A stretch of 64,000 bases of DNA from Clostridium massiliamazoniense (GTDB lineage: Bacteria; Bacillota; Clostridia; Clostridiales; Clostridiaceae), in contig NZ_LN879467.1 of assembly GCF_001403635.1 (NCBI RefSeq), positions 366,768-430,767 of the forward strand. Reading direction: 5' to 3'. The translations under genes were made by a program, and so were the position numbers. Of this stretch, positions 44,401 through 53,548 are shown in pieces (within the stretch, counting starts at the first letter, position 1; each line of letters begins with the position of its first letter). The notes below the pieces were generated by a model. It was not told where the DNA came from and searched no databases. It saw only the letters and a program-made list of their open reading frames with translations.

Positions 44401-45276
44401 ATGAAAATTTATGAAGAAGATAAAAAAATTATTATAAAAGAAATAGATAATTTTGATTTAAATCAAATCTTTGGAAGTGATCAAGAATTTAGATGGATAA
44501 AAGAAACTGATGGATCTTACACAGGTATAGTAAGAGATAAAATACTTAATTTATCCCAAGATGGTAATACAGTTTACTTTAATAATACTACTTTAAAAGA
44601 CTTTCAAAATATCTGGTATGATTACTTTGGATTTGATGTTGATTATAAATATATAAAAAAAACTCTAAGTAATATTGATGATAAAATGAAAACTGTTATA
44701 GAACATAGCGGAGATCAAAGAATGTTAAATCAAGATAAATGGGAAACACTAATTGCGTTTATCTTATCAACAAATAATAGCATACAAATGGTAGAAAAAG
44801 TGATGAATAACTTATCTATAAGGTATGGAGAATACATAGGTGATTTTAATGGCAGAAAATATTATTCTTTTCCATTACCTAAAAAACTAGCTGCCTTATC
44901 TCTAGAAGAATTGAGAGATTGTAAAATGGGTTTTAGAGATAAATATGTTAAAGCAGCATCTCAAGCTATTGCAAGTGGCGAAATTAGCCTTGATAATATT
45001 GCAAATCTTAACACAACAGAATGTATAAAACAACTTAAAAGCATAAATGGTGTAGGCACAAAAGTTGCTGATTGTATTGCTATGTTCTCTATGAAAAAAA
45101 CTGATGTCTTCCCCGTAGACATATGGATGAAAAGAATAATGAAAGAATTCTATATAGATAGTAACATGAGTATCCCTAAAATCAGAGAATTTGCCATTAA
45201 TAAATTTGGAGACTTATCCACCTATGCTCAACAATACTTATTTCATTATGCAAGAAAACATCAAATAGATAAATAA
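44401..45276 (+). CDS. ogg: 8-oxoguanine DNA glycosylase/AP lyase
   Basis: 291 residues. An OGG-type N-terminal beta domain (residues ~1-100) is followed by the HhH-GPD glycosylase core: LKSINGVGTKVADCIAMFSM (about residue 217, helix-hairpin-helix with the catalytic Lys in GVGTKVAD) and FPVDIWMKRIM (catalytic Asp). No C-terminal iron-sulfur cluster is present, in line with OGG. It removes oxidised guanine. The ATG at 44401 lies 8 bases after GGAGG; the in-frame TTG at 44386 overlaps that site. Confidence 0.92.
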   Translation: MKIYEEDKKIIIKEIDNFDLNQIFGSDQEFRWIKETDGSYTGIVRDKILNLSQDGNTVYFNNTTLKDFQNIWYDYFGFDVDYKYIKKTLSNIDDKMKTVIEHSGDQRMLNQDKWETLIAFILSTNNSIQMVEKVMNNLSIRYGEYIGDFNGRKYYSFPLPKKLAALSLEELRDCKMGFRDKYVKAASQAIASGEISLDNIANLNTTECIKQLKSINGVGTKVADCIAMFSMKKTDVFPVDIWMKRIMKEFYIDSNMSIPKIREFAINKFGDLSTYAQQYLFHYARKHQIDK

Positions 45277-45308
45277 TATTACCTGCTTGATATTTTTAAT
45301 TATTTACC

Positions 45309-45923
45309 TTATTCTAACACCTTTTCTAAATATTCTTTACTTTCTATTATCCATGAATGAGGATATAAAATCATCTCATTATCTATAATATAATTTATAT
45401 AAGATAAACATGCTTTCTCTAAAGAAATAGATAAATTTTCAACTACTGTATCATAAAATGGTGGGATTCCTTCTTGGTCCCATGAAAGCTTATCAGCAAT
45501 AAAAAGAGCCATATCATATTGTGAAGGATTTGCTTTTAAAGTTGTATGACATTCAATAGCTGATAATATAACTTCATCATTTATATTAAAAAAGTTCTTC
45601 GCTATTAACCTTGAAATCCTTTGATGTAAAATAAAAGGATATTTTCTTTCTGATTCGTCAATAAATAAATTATTTTCTACCATATAATTTAACATATCTT
45701 GAGGTTTAATTACTGTACTTATATCATGTAAATAACCACATAGAACACATAAATTTTTATCTAACCCATATTTCCCTGCTATTTTGCTATTTGTATTAGC
45801 AACGTCATTAACATGTTTTAATGTTCTTGACTTATTATTATCTAAAAGAAAGTTTTTTATATCCATTACTACATCACCACTAAGTTCTGTAGCATTAACA
45901 TAATTGTAATTATTTATATCCAT
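45309..45923 (-). CDS. HD-domain hydrolase, YqeK-like
   Basis: 204 residues. HVNDVA (first His), CGYLHDIST (HD pair, about residue 65), HQRISRLIAKNFF and ECHTTLKANPSQYDMALFIA with ADKLSWDQEG reproduce the YqeK pattern of metal-binding His/Asp residues and the trailing ADK motif. YqeK enzymes hydrolyse diadenosine tetraphosphate symmetrically. Here the gene stands alone rather than beside nadD and rsfS, so substrate could differ. Site GGGTGGAG before the ATG. Confidence 0.82.
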   Translation of the reverse strand: MDINNYNYVNATELSGDVVMDIKNFLLDNNKSRTLKHVNDVANTNSKIAGKYGLDKNLCVLCGYLHDISTVIKPQDMLNYMVENNLFIDESERKYPFILHQRISRLIAKNFFNINDEVILSAIECHTTLKANPSQYDMALFIADKLSWDQEGIPPFYDTVVENLSISLEKACLSYINYIIDNEMILYPHSWIIESKEYLEKVLE

Positions 45924-46339
45924 TAATCTACTCCACCCTATAACTTATTTATTCAATTATATACCAAACAAACCCTTAATTGTATATAATAACCTATATT
46001 TTTAACATTAATCTAATTCAATAGACATACTTATTGACATCAGGTAAAATTATAATTAGTTAGGTATGACAAATAAATATCATTAATTATGCACTTTTAA
46101 ATGATATTTTTATAGAATAATTTATTAATTTATAAAAATCTTTTTTTATTTCATACAAATCATTATTAATAAAATTTTAATATTTTGTTGATATTTTATT
46201 AACTTATATGATATCATAAATATAATTTTACATGAAAATTTATCTAATAATTATATCTTAATATCAATATAATATATAAAAAAATATACTTAATAAAATT
46301 TTAAAATATTAGTTTTGTATCAAAAAGGAAGTGGTGTTA
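45924..46339. other. AT-rich intergenic region
   Basis: Divergent promoter region between the HD gene and the 54-residue ORF. No further structure is recognised. Confidence 0.35.
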
Positions 46340-46504
46340 TTGGCAAAAATGGACAGAAGAAATTACAAAACAAAATTAAGTATACTATTTCTTTTGTTTA
46401 TACTTTTACTTACAGTCGTAGTTATTAGCATCTATTTACCTCTTAAATCTTCTAATACTTTACTGCAAATAAAAAAACCTCACTATACAGATTATAAAAA
46501 TTAA
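46340..46504 (+). CDS. Small single-pass membrane protein, 54 residues
   Basis: A TTG (46340) or ATG (46349) start follows AAAAAGGAAG. The peptide has a basic N-terminus (MDRRNYKTKLS), one strong transmembrane helix (ILFLLFILLLTVVVISIYL) and a short polar tail ending HYTDYKN. The charge pattern predicts the N-terminus inside. No family recognised; not part of an operon. The binding site and clean membrane profile support a real gene. Confidence 0.55.
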   Translation: MAKMDRRNYKTKLSILFLLFILLLTVVVISIYLPLKSSNTLLQIKKPHYTDYKN

Positions 46505-46603
46505 AGACACAGAATTTTTCTTATAATAGATAATTATCTATTAATTTTTAAAATATATTTGTCTATTTTAAAATTAATTCTGTAATTTATTCATATTTAC
46601 AAG

Positions 46604-46639
46604 ACAAAGAAGTACCTAATTTTCTTGGTACTTCTTTGT
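46604..46639. terminator. Strong hairpin, terminator-like
   Basis: ACAAAGAAGTACC and GGTACTTCTTTGT form a perfect 13-base stem with a 10-base loop. No T run follows on either side, so it may be an RNA stabiliser or a degenerate terminator. Confidence 0.45.
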
Positions 46640-46768
46640 AGGATACTGAAATATTCTATAATATATATTTTAAAATCAAGGTTTCATAACTTATTTATTG
46701 ATTTTTAATATAATTCTGTATAATCTGCTCTTAAAAATACTTTAAGTTCACTTATTCCTGTTCCATAT

Positions 46769-47073
46769 CTACTTAGCATTTTTATTACTAAATTTCTTTA
46801 ATTGTTCTATCTCTTCATTTTCTATTTTCTCTAACTTATCTAAATCATCTATAAATACTCTTACTTTATTTAAAAAGTCAATTAATCCCTCATTAGTATC
46901 TATAAATTCTTTAGCTTTTGAAAAGTTTCTATTATTTATTTCATTATTGTATCTATTATTTAATTTTTCAATAGTAGATGATACTATTGAATTTAATAAA
47001 TCCATTGCTTCTCTAATTTCATCAATTGAACTAGGTAATTCTTTTCTTAAAACTCTAAAATATTGTTATCCAT
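46769..47073 (-). pseudogene. Small helical protein, probably frameshifted near its start
   Basis: The C-terminal 78 residues (from MDLLNSIVSSTIEKLNNRYN) are open from 47005. In the same frame, coding-like sequence extends upstream as QYFRVLRKELPSSIDEIREA, while the only plausible ATG with spacing to a G-rich site (47073, MDNN) is one base out of frame. A single-base deletion around 47066 would explain this. An internal start at 47005 behind AGAGAAGC could still give a shortened protein. No family recognised; highly charged and helical. Confidence 0.5.
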
Positions 47074-47211
47074 TATAAATATATTCCCCACATCCTTACA
47101 TATTTCTAAGCCAATAATTTAACTTTTCTTTATTTCATTTTGTATATCATAAATTATAAAAAAATCTCTCTTAGTAGAAATTAACCCTAATTTAATTTCT
47201 CATTTACTCCA

Positions 47212-48159
47212 CTAATTTAATTTTTTACCATCTATTTCTCTATATACACTACCATCATAAGAACTTATTAAATACTCAACTTCAGTCTTATTATCTTTAA
47301 CTACATTTACCTTATAGAATTTAGTAGCCGCATCAACATACTCATCTCCAGAGTACATACCTCCACCACCGATTCCTAAAGGTAGTAGCTCTTTGTCTTC
47401 AATAGCAGCTTCTTCTCCTTGGCTAAGCTCTGGCTTAATATATTTATTCATTAGTTCCTGAGCTTTTTCTTTTCCTATATTTACCTTACCATACCTTTCA
47501 GCTATTATATCTCTAAAATTATCATTAACTAATTCTACATTTCGTAAAGTTGATACAAATAGATTCTTATTTGCATAATCATAATAATATATTTCTTCTT
47601 GAGACCATCCTTTTGTTATACGGAATCTATATAAATCAGTATTTACTAATTCTTTTGGTATTCTTTCCCCAGAACCGACATGAACTTGTTCTACATATTC
47701 TATATTGTCTTTAATATCTTGTTTATAAGCTTTTAACATTATATCTCTTATTTCTTTTTTCATTATTGATATATTATCTTTCTTATGATCATTATTTTTA
47801 TCAACAACTTTATTGCTTTCTTTTTCTCCCCCATCATTTGAAGTATCATTATTTTTCTCGGTAACCTTATTCCCCTCTTTTCCTTCCTTATCATTTGAAG
47901 TATTATTGTTTTTTTCAACAACTTTACTATTTTCTTTTTCTGCTTCTCCATTTGAAGTATCATTATTTATATTAGTCTTGTTTTCATCATTTACTTTATT
48001 ATCATCTTCTTTTTTACCATCTACAACATTAACTTCTTCTACTTTAACCATCTCTTTATTATGTTTATTGGAAATCTTATTTCCCAAAGCTAATCCACCT
48101 AAAGATAATATACACACTCCCCCTAATATTGCTATTACTTGTATTAATCTTTTTTTCAT
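47212..48159 (-). CDS. Membrane-anchored protein with repetitive Asn/Glu/Lys linker
   Basis: 315 residues. One N-terminal transmembrane helix (LIQVIAILGGVCILSLGGLA) is followed by a linker in which a unit of the type EKNNDTSNDGGEKESNKV is repeated about three times (residues ~55-115), and then a ~180-residue extracytoplasmic domain ending VEYLISSYDGSVYREIDGK. That ending recalls the lipoprotein family's KNGAIYGHYEGR. The ATG at 48159 is preferred to the TTG at 48162. Function unknown; the linker DNA is itself repetitive, so length may vary between strains. Confidence 0.75.
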   Translation of the reverse strand: MKKRLIQVIAILGGVCILSLGGLALGNKISNKHNKEMVKVEEVNVVDGKKEDDNKVNDENKTNINNDTSNGEAEKENSKVVEKNNNTSNDKEGKEGNKVTEKNNDTSNDGGEKESNKVVDKNNDHKKDNISIMKKEIRDIMLKAYKQDIKDNIEYVEQVHVGSGERIPKELVNTDLYRFRITKGWSQEEIYYYDYANKNLFVSTLRNVELVNDNFRDIIAERYGKVNIGKEKAQELMNKYIKPELSQGEEAAIEDKELLPLGIGGGGMYSGDEYVDAATKFYKVNVVKDNKTEVEYLISSYDGSVYREIDGKKLN

Positions 48160-48780
48160 CAACTTTTCTCCCCTTAAATATGTTAACTAAAATATTGCTT
48201 ACTATTGATTATACTTTAACCTTTAAATATCTCATATTAAGTGGCTGTAAATAATTCATGTATATAAATTTTTATTAGTTAATTATTAGATATATATACT
48301 ATATTTTTATCAATTATAAAATAAATTAAAGTAATTTTATAATTATTCATTCTATCTACCTTTATAAAATATTATTTTATTAAAACAAATATATAAATAC
48401 TCCTATAAAGTAGACTTTTGTGGATAAAAATAATGAGCTAATCTATTTATATAATTATTCTTTATATTTTCTAATAATTATAATTAAACTAGGGTACACT
48501 AAATAAAATACATAAAAAAAATTTATCCTATTCAAAAATTATCTTAGTGATTTTTAAAATAATATCCATAAAAAACTTTTTATTAAAAGCATATTTCTAT
48601 AGCTATTATAATTTTTACATAATTGTAATATTAATGAAATATAAATAAACTTTAGAAAGTTAAATAATGGATTATACTATAATAGTTAGGCTATATTTAT
48701 AAGATTAAATAAAAATAAATATACTTAAATAAAAAGAACTTAACTAATCACAACTAAAATCAATTACATAAGGGGGTAAA
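48160..48780. other. 620-base AT-rich intergenic region
   Basis: Divergent upstream region for the linker protein and the DedA gene. TATAAT occurs at about 48677 (plus strand) ahead of DedA without a convincing -35. No gene or strong hairpin is visible. Confidence 0.4.
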
Positions 48781-49272
48781 ATGAAACCTATACTAAATCA
48801 TTTCATAGACAATAGCCTTATATTGATTTTTTCATTAAATTTTTTAGAACATCTCGGAGCCCCTTGGTTAGGAACTGGAGCAATACTTCCTCCTGTAGGA
48901 ATTTTGATTGCTCATGGAAAAATCAATGCCTTTGCAGGTGTAACTGTATGTCTAGTAAGTGGAATATTAGCTAGTTTTATAATGTATTTCGTAGGATACT
49001 TTTGTGGGGAAAAAGTACTACGAGCATTCTCTAAGAAATCGACACGAATAGATAAATGGATAAAAAAAGCAACCTTAACATTATCTAATGGAAATATTCT
49101 AAGCTCTATAGGTCTTAGGCTTGTCCCAGTAGCTAGAACAGTTATATCTCTTATAGAAGGAAGTCTGAGAATTAACTTTTTTAAGAGTGCCATTGCGATT
49201 ATAATAGGTGTATCGACTAATATTATATTTCTTATATCACTAGGTTATTTCTTATCTAATATCTTTATATAA
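48781..49272 (+). CDS. DedA/VTT-family membrane protein
   Basis: 163 residues, slightly shorter than typical DedA proteins. LEHLGAPWLGTGAILPPVGI (about residues 21-40) replaces the usual E..G.P.PGE motif; FVGYFCGEKVLRAF and LRLVPVARTVISLIEGSLRI (about residue 110, the conserved R-x-x-P-x-x-R element) are characteristic. Four to five helices. The family comprises flippase-like transporters for undecaprenyl phosphate or phospholipids. Site AAGGGGG before the ATG. Substrate not inferable. Confidence 0.85.
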   Translation: MKPILNHFIDNSLILIFSLNFLEHLGAPWLGTGAILPPVGILIAHGKINAFAGVTVCLVSGILASFIMYFVGYFCGEKVLRAFSKKSTRIDKWIKKATLTLSNGNILSSIGLRLVPVARTVISLIEGSLRINFFKSAIAIIIGVSTNIIFLISLGYFLSNIFI

Positions 49273-49283
49273 TTGCTATAAAA

Positions 49284-49329
49284 AAACTCTATATAGAAAT
49301 ATTTTTGCATATCTCCATATAGAGTTTCT
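49284..49329. terminator. Convergent terminator between DedA and Uma2 genes
   Basis: AAACTCTATAT and ATATAGAGTTT pair perfectly with T runs on both strands. Confidence 0.7.
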
Positions 49330-49341
49330 ATTGAATAAATT

Positions 49342-49914
49342 TTAGAATTCTAAATTATAAAAAATATCTTTTAATTCTATTTGCAAATTTTCCATTACTA
49401 AACTTTTGTAAATATCCTCTTTATTATAAGCCTCATGCAAGTAATAGTCCTTTGTCTCAGCGCCTGTTATTAATCTATACTGTTGTATTAATCCTTCTTG
49501 ATAAACTAGGTTATACTCTTCTATGCCAAATCTAGAATAAAGCTCCATCTTAGTTATAGTATCTAAACTAGTATTACTATGAAAAACTACTTCAAAAGTA
49601 ATTTTAGGAATTATTAAGAATGATTTCCCTATTTTCTTAAAACTACCGTTTTCTCTACAAACAACAAAAACATCCGGCTTAACTCTATTTTCTCCTAATA
49701 TAACATCTATTTGTTCTGAAAATACTTCACATGGCTTATCAAGTAAATATCTATCTATACTACTATTGATTCTATTCACTATTTTATTATGTGTCATCGA
49801 ACTATTAGAACTTGTTAGTAAATATCCATCTATATACTCCATTTTATAGTTACTATCTTTATCCATTGATTCAAATTCTTCTAAACTTATTTTTTGATTA
49901 GTCTTATCTACCAA
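49342..49914 (-). CDS. Uma2-family (DUF820) restriction-endonuclease-like protein
   Basis: 190 residues. The PD-(D/E)XK-like core is visible: MEYIDGYLL (about residue 26), then RVKPDVFVV (catalytic Asp, about residue 77), FEVVFHSNTS and KMELYSRFGIEEYNLVY. Members resemble restriction nucleases but their role is unsettled. TTG start behind GAGGTGAT. A decayed copy of the same family lies at 21619-21831. Single gene. Confidence 0.85.
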   Translation of the reverse strand: MVDKTNQKISLEEFESMDKDSNYKMEYIDGYLLTSSNSSMTHNKIVNRINSSIDRYLLDKPCEVFSEQIDVILGENRVKPDVFVVCRENGSFKKIGKSFLIIPKITFEVVFHSNTSLDTITKMELYSRFGIEEYNLVYQEGLIQQYRLITGAETKDYYLHEAYNKEDIYKSLVMENLQIELKDIFYNLEF

Positions 49915-49997
49915 TATAGAAATATCACCTCGATATATTATTATATAAATTTAATCATATTATATCATAGGACAATAGTCCTTTTTATATTATAGCC

Positions 49998-50531
49998 TTA
50001 ATTCTTATTTATTAATTTAATTAGTAATTTACAGTTTTCAGCTCTTCCTGTTAACTTTAAGATTATAGAATCTTCTTCAAATTCATCAAGATTAATTTCC
50101 ATTTCTTCTTTTGGAGATTTTAATTGAATTTCTTTATATACTGTTATAGATAAAGGTTGTGTTATTACAATCTTTAAATCAGATATATCTGAATCTAATT
50201 TTATAAAAAGCTTACTCCTCTTTGTTTTATTATAGCTAATTTCTATTTCTTCAGCTGGCTCAAATTTATGATATATAAGTCCCATTGCTGTTTTTGTACC
50301 AAAAAGTTGATGTTCATCTACTTTAGGATAAATATAATCAAAGTTTTTCTCAAAAATATGAGTTTTTTCATCTAAGTTTTTAGTAGTTTCAATCCTTTTA
50401 TTTATATCTATATTTAAATTTATATCTTCTTCTTCACCTTTAGATTTCTTCAATGCTTTCTTACACTTACTAACCAAAAATGGAGTTGCAAAAGCTATTG
50501 AAAAAATTATTATTAATCTAATCTTTTCCAT
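49998..50531 (-). CDS. Membrane-anchored protein, unknown function
   Basis: 177 residues. N-terminal helix (LIIIFSIAFATPFLVS, residues ~6-21) and a soluble domain of about 150 residues with alternating hydrophobic strands (SKLFIKLDSDISDLKIVI, ILKLTGRAENCKLLIKLI), suggesting a beta sandwich. There is no lipobox. Strong site GTAAGGGGG before the ATG. No family recognised. Confidence 0.65.
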   Translation of the reverse strand: MEKIRLIIIFSIAFATPFLVSKCKKALKKSKGEEEDINLNIDINKRIETTKNLDEKTHIFEKNFDYIYPKVDEHQLFGTKTAMGLIYHKFEPAEEIEISYNKTKRSKLFIKLDSDISDLKIVITQPLSITVYKEIQLKSPKEEMEINLDEFEEDSIILKLTGRAENCKLLIKLINKN

Positions 50532-50701
50532 AAAAATCCCCCTTACATAATATTTTTACAGAAAAATATGTATACTAAATAAAGATGGGGTAACTATTTC
50601 TTTAATATAGAAGAAAATAATTCTTACTTGAAAGCTTCACCTAAATTTCACCTAATAACTAGAGGTTCTAATACTCCTAGGAGATAAACAAGCTCACGTT
50701 T

Positions 50702-50768
50702 CTAGATAACCTTGACTAAATATTCACATGTAGCCAAAATTCCACCTAAATTAAGTCTACGTTTATTA
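50702..50768. repeat. Dispersed intergenic repeat, inverted copy
   Basis: Read on the minus strand, AATAAACGTAGACTTAATTT, AGGTGGAATTTTGGC and TTAGTCAAGGTTATCT align base for base with 3783-3847, with about a dozen substitutions and no gaps. The palindrome is less perfect here. Confidence 0.55.
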
Positions 50769-50875
50769 ATGTTATCTTGACATGACTATACTTGTCTCTA
50801 GATTGTAGTAAATTAAAGTGTTATAGTAACTAGTCCTTAGATAAGTTTAAATTAAAGTTAAACACTAATAACAAA

Positions 50876-50910
50876 ACACCAACCTAGATATTTACTAAAT
50901 TGGTGTTTCT
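50876..50910 (-). terminator. Terminator of the SH3-domain surface protein
   Basis: AACACCAA and TTGGTGTT pair, followed on the minus strand by TTGTTATT. It lies about 15 bases past the stop. Confidence 0.65.
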
Positions 50911-50925
50911 ATTTTACCTAATTAA

Positions 50926-53088
50926 TTAAGAATGATAATTTCCTGTATATGCATTTACTACAACATAAATATTATTACCAGATTCCTTTGTATAAACATA
51001 ATAGCAACCTTTTTCTGGTACTACTTTTGTTATATCTGTATCTGGGAATAATTGTTTTATAAGTTTAGTTGCTTCATCAAGAGTAAATGGTTCCTTTTGT
51101 TTATTAAGATTAGCATATAATTTTAAAGTTGCATTATTAAACTCATTAGCAGTTATATTATTTTTAAGTACATTTGTTCCATTTGCTTCTATAAAAGCAT
51201 TAATAAGTTCATTATTAGAAACTACTTTAAGCCATTGTGGCATCCATCCTGTAGTATTAAGAGTAGTTTGATTACAATTTAATTGTCCTTCTAAAATCCA
51301 TTTTCTCATAAACTGAGCTAATTTACTATTTGAAATGTTATTTCCAGTTGTATTTTTTACAACTACATCATTAATATTTATTGTCCTATCTGAATTAAAT
51401 GATTCTACCCATTTAATACTTCCATTCTTTGAAGTTGTTTTGTCATTTTTATTAGATGTTTTTTGTAAAGTTCCAGAATTATCATCTTTTCTTTGTGTTC
51501 CATTATTTTCTAGATTATTAGTGCTGTTACTTTGATTTTTTGAAGTTGTATTTTCTGAACCCTTGTTACATTGATTAATAGAAGAATTTCCTGCTCCACC
51601 ACCCCATGTAACTAAACTGTCTCCGGATATTATAATCGGATTGTTTCCAAAGGCCATATATTGAAGCTTATCAATAAAATCTTTATTAGTAACTTTTTGA
51701 GTATTTGGAACTGCCATTATTATTTCCATTTCTCCATATTGATTAAGCTTTATAGCTCCATAATTATCATATTGTGAATTTCCAAATAATGTACTTGGAT
51801 TCATTGTAACTATATAATAATTAGGATTTTTTATAACTGTTCCATTAAATGAATACAAACTTGGTGTTATTATTACTTTTTTTCCTTCGTAAGATTTATA
51901 TGTTCCATTTATTCCTATAGTACTACCTATTTTCTTTCCAACTGTCCAAGTACCAAAATACTTAGATACTAAGGCATTATTATTTGGATGTATTTCATTC
52001 TCATTATTTTGGAATGTTATATATTTCTTATTTATATATCCAGTATCTCCATCATTATAAACACTTACTTTATAACAATCACCCTTCTCTCCTAATATAG
52101 TTACAGGTTGTCCATTATCCAACTGCCATCCTCCAAATATTGGCTTTCCATTTGTCTTTACATTAGTTATATAAGCTGTTTTATTTACAATATTCCCTAT
52201 TCCTTTGTTTGTAGTTTCTGATGATTTATTTTCAGTATTGTTATTGATATTGTTACTTTGATTAACTCCATTATGAGTTATACTTGTTGTTGACCCTGTT
52301 TGTAATTTTGTAGAATTTGATGCTTGAGAATTTTTACTTCCTACTGTTATATGATTTGAATTTCTATTTTTACTTCCTGTATTTGTATTATTAGCAATTG
52401 ATGATGAATTATTACTTGAAGTTATTGAACTTCCTTCATTTGAGATTTCATTACTTGATACTGATGAACTACTTGTAGCTCCTACATTTCCTGTCGATAA
52501 GTTTCCTGAAACTCCAGAAGATGATGTTGAAATATACTCTTCATAAACATATCCAACTTGACCATCAACCTCTACCTTGTACCATTGTCCTTGTTGACCT
52601 AGAAAAGTTATTCCTTGTCCATTATGTAACTTCCCTATAATAGAAGAATTTATTCCAGCTTTTGTTCTTAAATTAACAGCTGAACTTACATTTATTATTG
52701 ATCCAGTTCCACTAAGACTTGTTAAATTACTGTTTTCACAATTAAATATTACTTTAGCATTTGCCTTTGATATATATCCTACTGCTCCTGTTTCATGTAC
52801 CTTTACTTTATAATAACCATTATTATTGCTTAAAATACTTAACATTTCACCTGTTGATAAATAAGAAACAATTCCTTTACCATTTGATAGTCCATATAAT
52901 ACAAGGCTATTATTACCATTGATAACCACAGCTTCACTTGTTTTAACTTCACCATTATTATTCATTAATAATATATTATTCTTAAAATGATTCCTTTTAT
53001 TATAACCATGATGATATAGCATAGGGCTTGATACAGCTGTCCCTACAGTAGCTGTCGCTATTAATCCTAATATAGCTTTACTTCTCAT
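50926..53088 (-). CDS. Large secreted multi-SH3-domain protein
   Basis: 720 residues. An N-terminal signal (AILGLIATATVGTAVSSPML) precedes an SH3-like module (residues ~45-110), a clear SH3_3 module (INVSSAVNLRTKAGINSSII to WYKVEVDGQVGYVYEEYI, ~128-190), a Ser/Asn-rich linker of about 110 residues, another SH3-like segment (PVTILGEKGDCYKVSVYNDG), a beta-rich domain around residues 375-490, a second low-complexity linker and a helical C-terminal domain (EPFTLDEATKLIKQLFPDTD) ending in VYTKESGNNIYVVVNAYTG. Probably wall-associated. No catalytic motif seen. Site GAGGAAAA before the ATG. Confidence 0.8.
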   Translation of the reverse strand: MRSKAILGLIATATVGTAVSSPMLYHHGYNKRNHFKNNILLMNNNGEVKTSEAVVINGNNSLVLYGLSNGKGIVSYLSTGEMLSILSNNNGYYKVKVHETGAVGYISKANAKVIFNCENSNLTSLSGTGSIINVSSAVNLRTKAGINSSIIGKLHNGQGITFLGQQGQWYKVEVDGQVGYVYEEYISTSSSGVSGNLSTGNVGATSSSSVSSNEISNEGSSITSSNNSSSIANNTNTGSKNRNSNHITVGSKNSQASNSTKLQTGSTTSITHNGVNQSNNINNNTENKSSETTNKGIGNIVNKTAYITNVKTNGKPIFGGWQLDNGQPVTILGEKGDCYKVSVYNDGDTGYINKKYITFQNNENEIHPNNNALVSKYFGTWTVGKKIGSTIGINGTYKSYEGKKVIITPSLYSFNGTVIKNPNYYIVTMNPSTLFGNSQYDNYGAIKLNQYGEMEIIMAVPNTQKVTNKDFIDKLQYMAFGNNPIIISGDSLVTWGGGAGNSSINQCNKGSENTTSKNQSNSTNNLENNGTQRKDDNSGTLQKTSNKNDKTTSKNGSIKWVESFNSDRTININDVVVKNTTGNNISNSKLAQFMRKWILEGQLNCNQTTLNTTGWMPQWLKVVSNNELINAFIEANGTNVLKNNITANEFNNATLKLYANLNKQKEPFTLDEATKLIKQLFPDTDITKVVPEKGCYYVYTKESGNNIYVVVNAYTGNYHS

Positions 53089-53235
53089 TAGTATTTTCCT
53101 CCTTTACAAGAAAATATTAGTTTAGTTGTTTTAACCTCATGCTAACACAAAAATGTATAATTTTCTTATCTACTAAGTTACATTTAATTCACACTTTTGT
53201 AACACTTTGTTTTTTTTAATATAAACCATAGCAAA

Positions 53236-53263
53236 AAAATAGCCTAGCTTACGCTAAACTATT
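53236..53263 (-). terminator. Terminator after the 39-residue ORF
   Basis: On the minus strand AATAGTTTAGC pairs with GCTAGGCTATT and a run of seven T follows. It lies 25 bases past the stop at 53288. Confidence 0.75.
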
Positions 53264-53287
53264 TCAATATTTTTGTATATCTTTTTA

Positions 53288-53407
53288 TTAATGTTTTGGG
53301 TCCCTTGTTATTGCTTTTCTTACTGGAACAAATGCTGAAGTTCTGTCTTCTGGATCAATAGCTTTATAATCTCCACTTTCATCCTTTCTAAGTCCTAAAG
53401 ATGCCAT
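53288..53407 (-). CDS. 39-residue ORF, possible gene fragment
   Basis: ATG at 53407 gives MASLGLRKDESGDYKAIDPE and 19 more residues ending AITRDPKH. Coding-like sequence extends upstream in frame (EHGNKYRNTKKK) to a TAA, with no binding site before the ATG. A strong terminator follows. It is hydrophilic and compositionally unlike the surrounding noncoding DNA, so it is either a small protein or the C-terminal end of a lost gene. No family recognised. Confidence 0.4.
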   Translation of the reverse strand: MASLGLRKDESGDYKAIDPEDRTSAFVPVRKAITRDPKH

Positions 53408-53548
53408 TTTCTTTTTAGTATTTCTATATTTATTCCCATGTTCTTACCTCACATAATATTTATATTTATCATTTAATACAATATTATTTTGGGCATTATA
53501 ATTAAAAATTATAGTTAGAAATAAATATTATTTTATCTACCCTTTTTC

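Noticed and set aside
46604-46639. Perfect 13-bp hairpin as a confirmed terminator
   Set aside because: No T run on either strand, so termination is unproven; kept only as a low-confidence hairpin.
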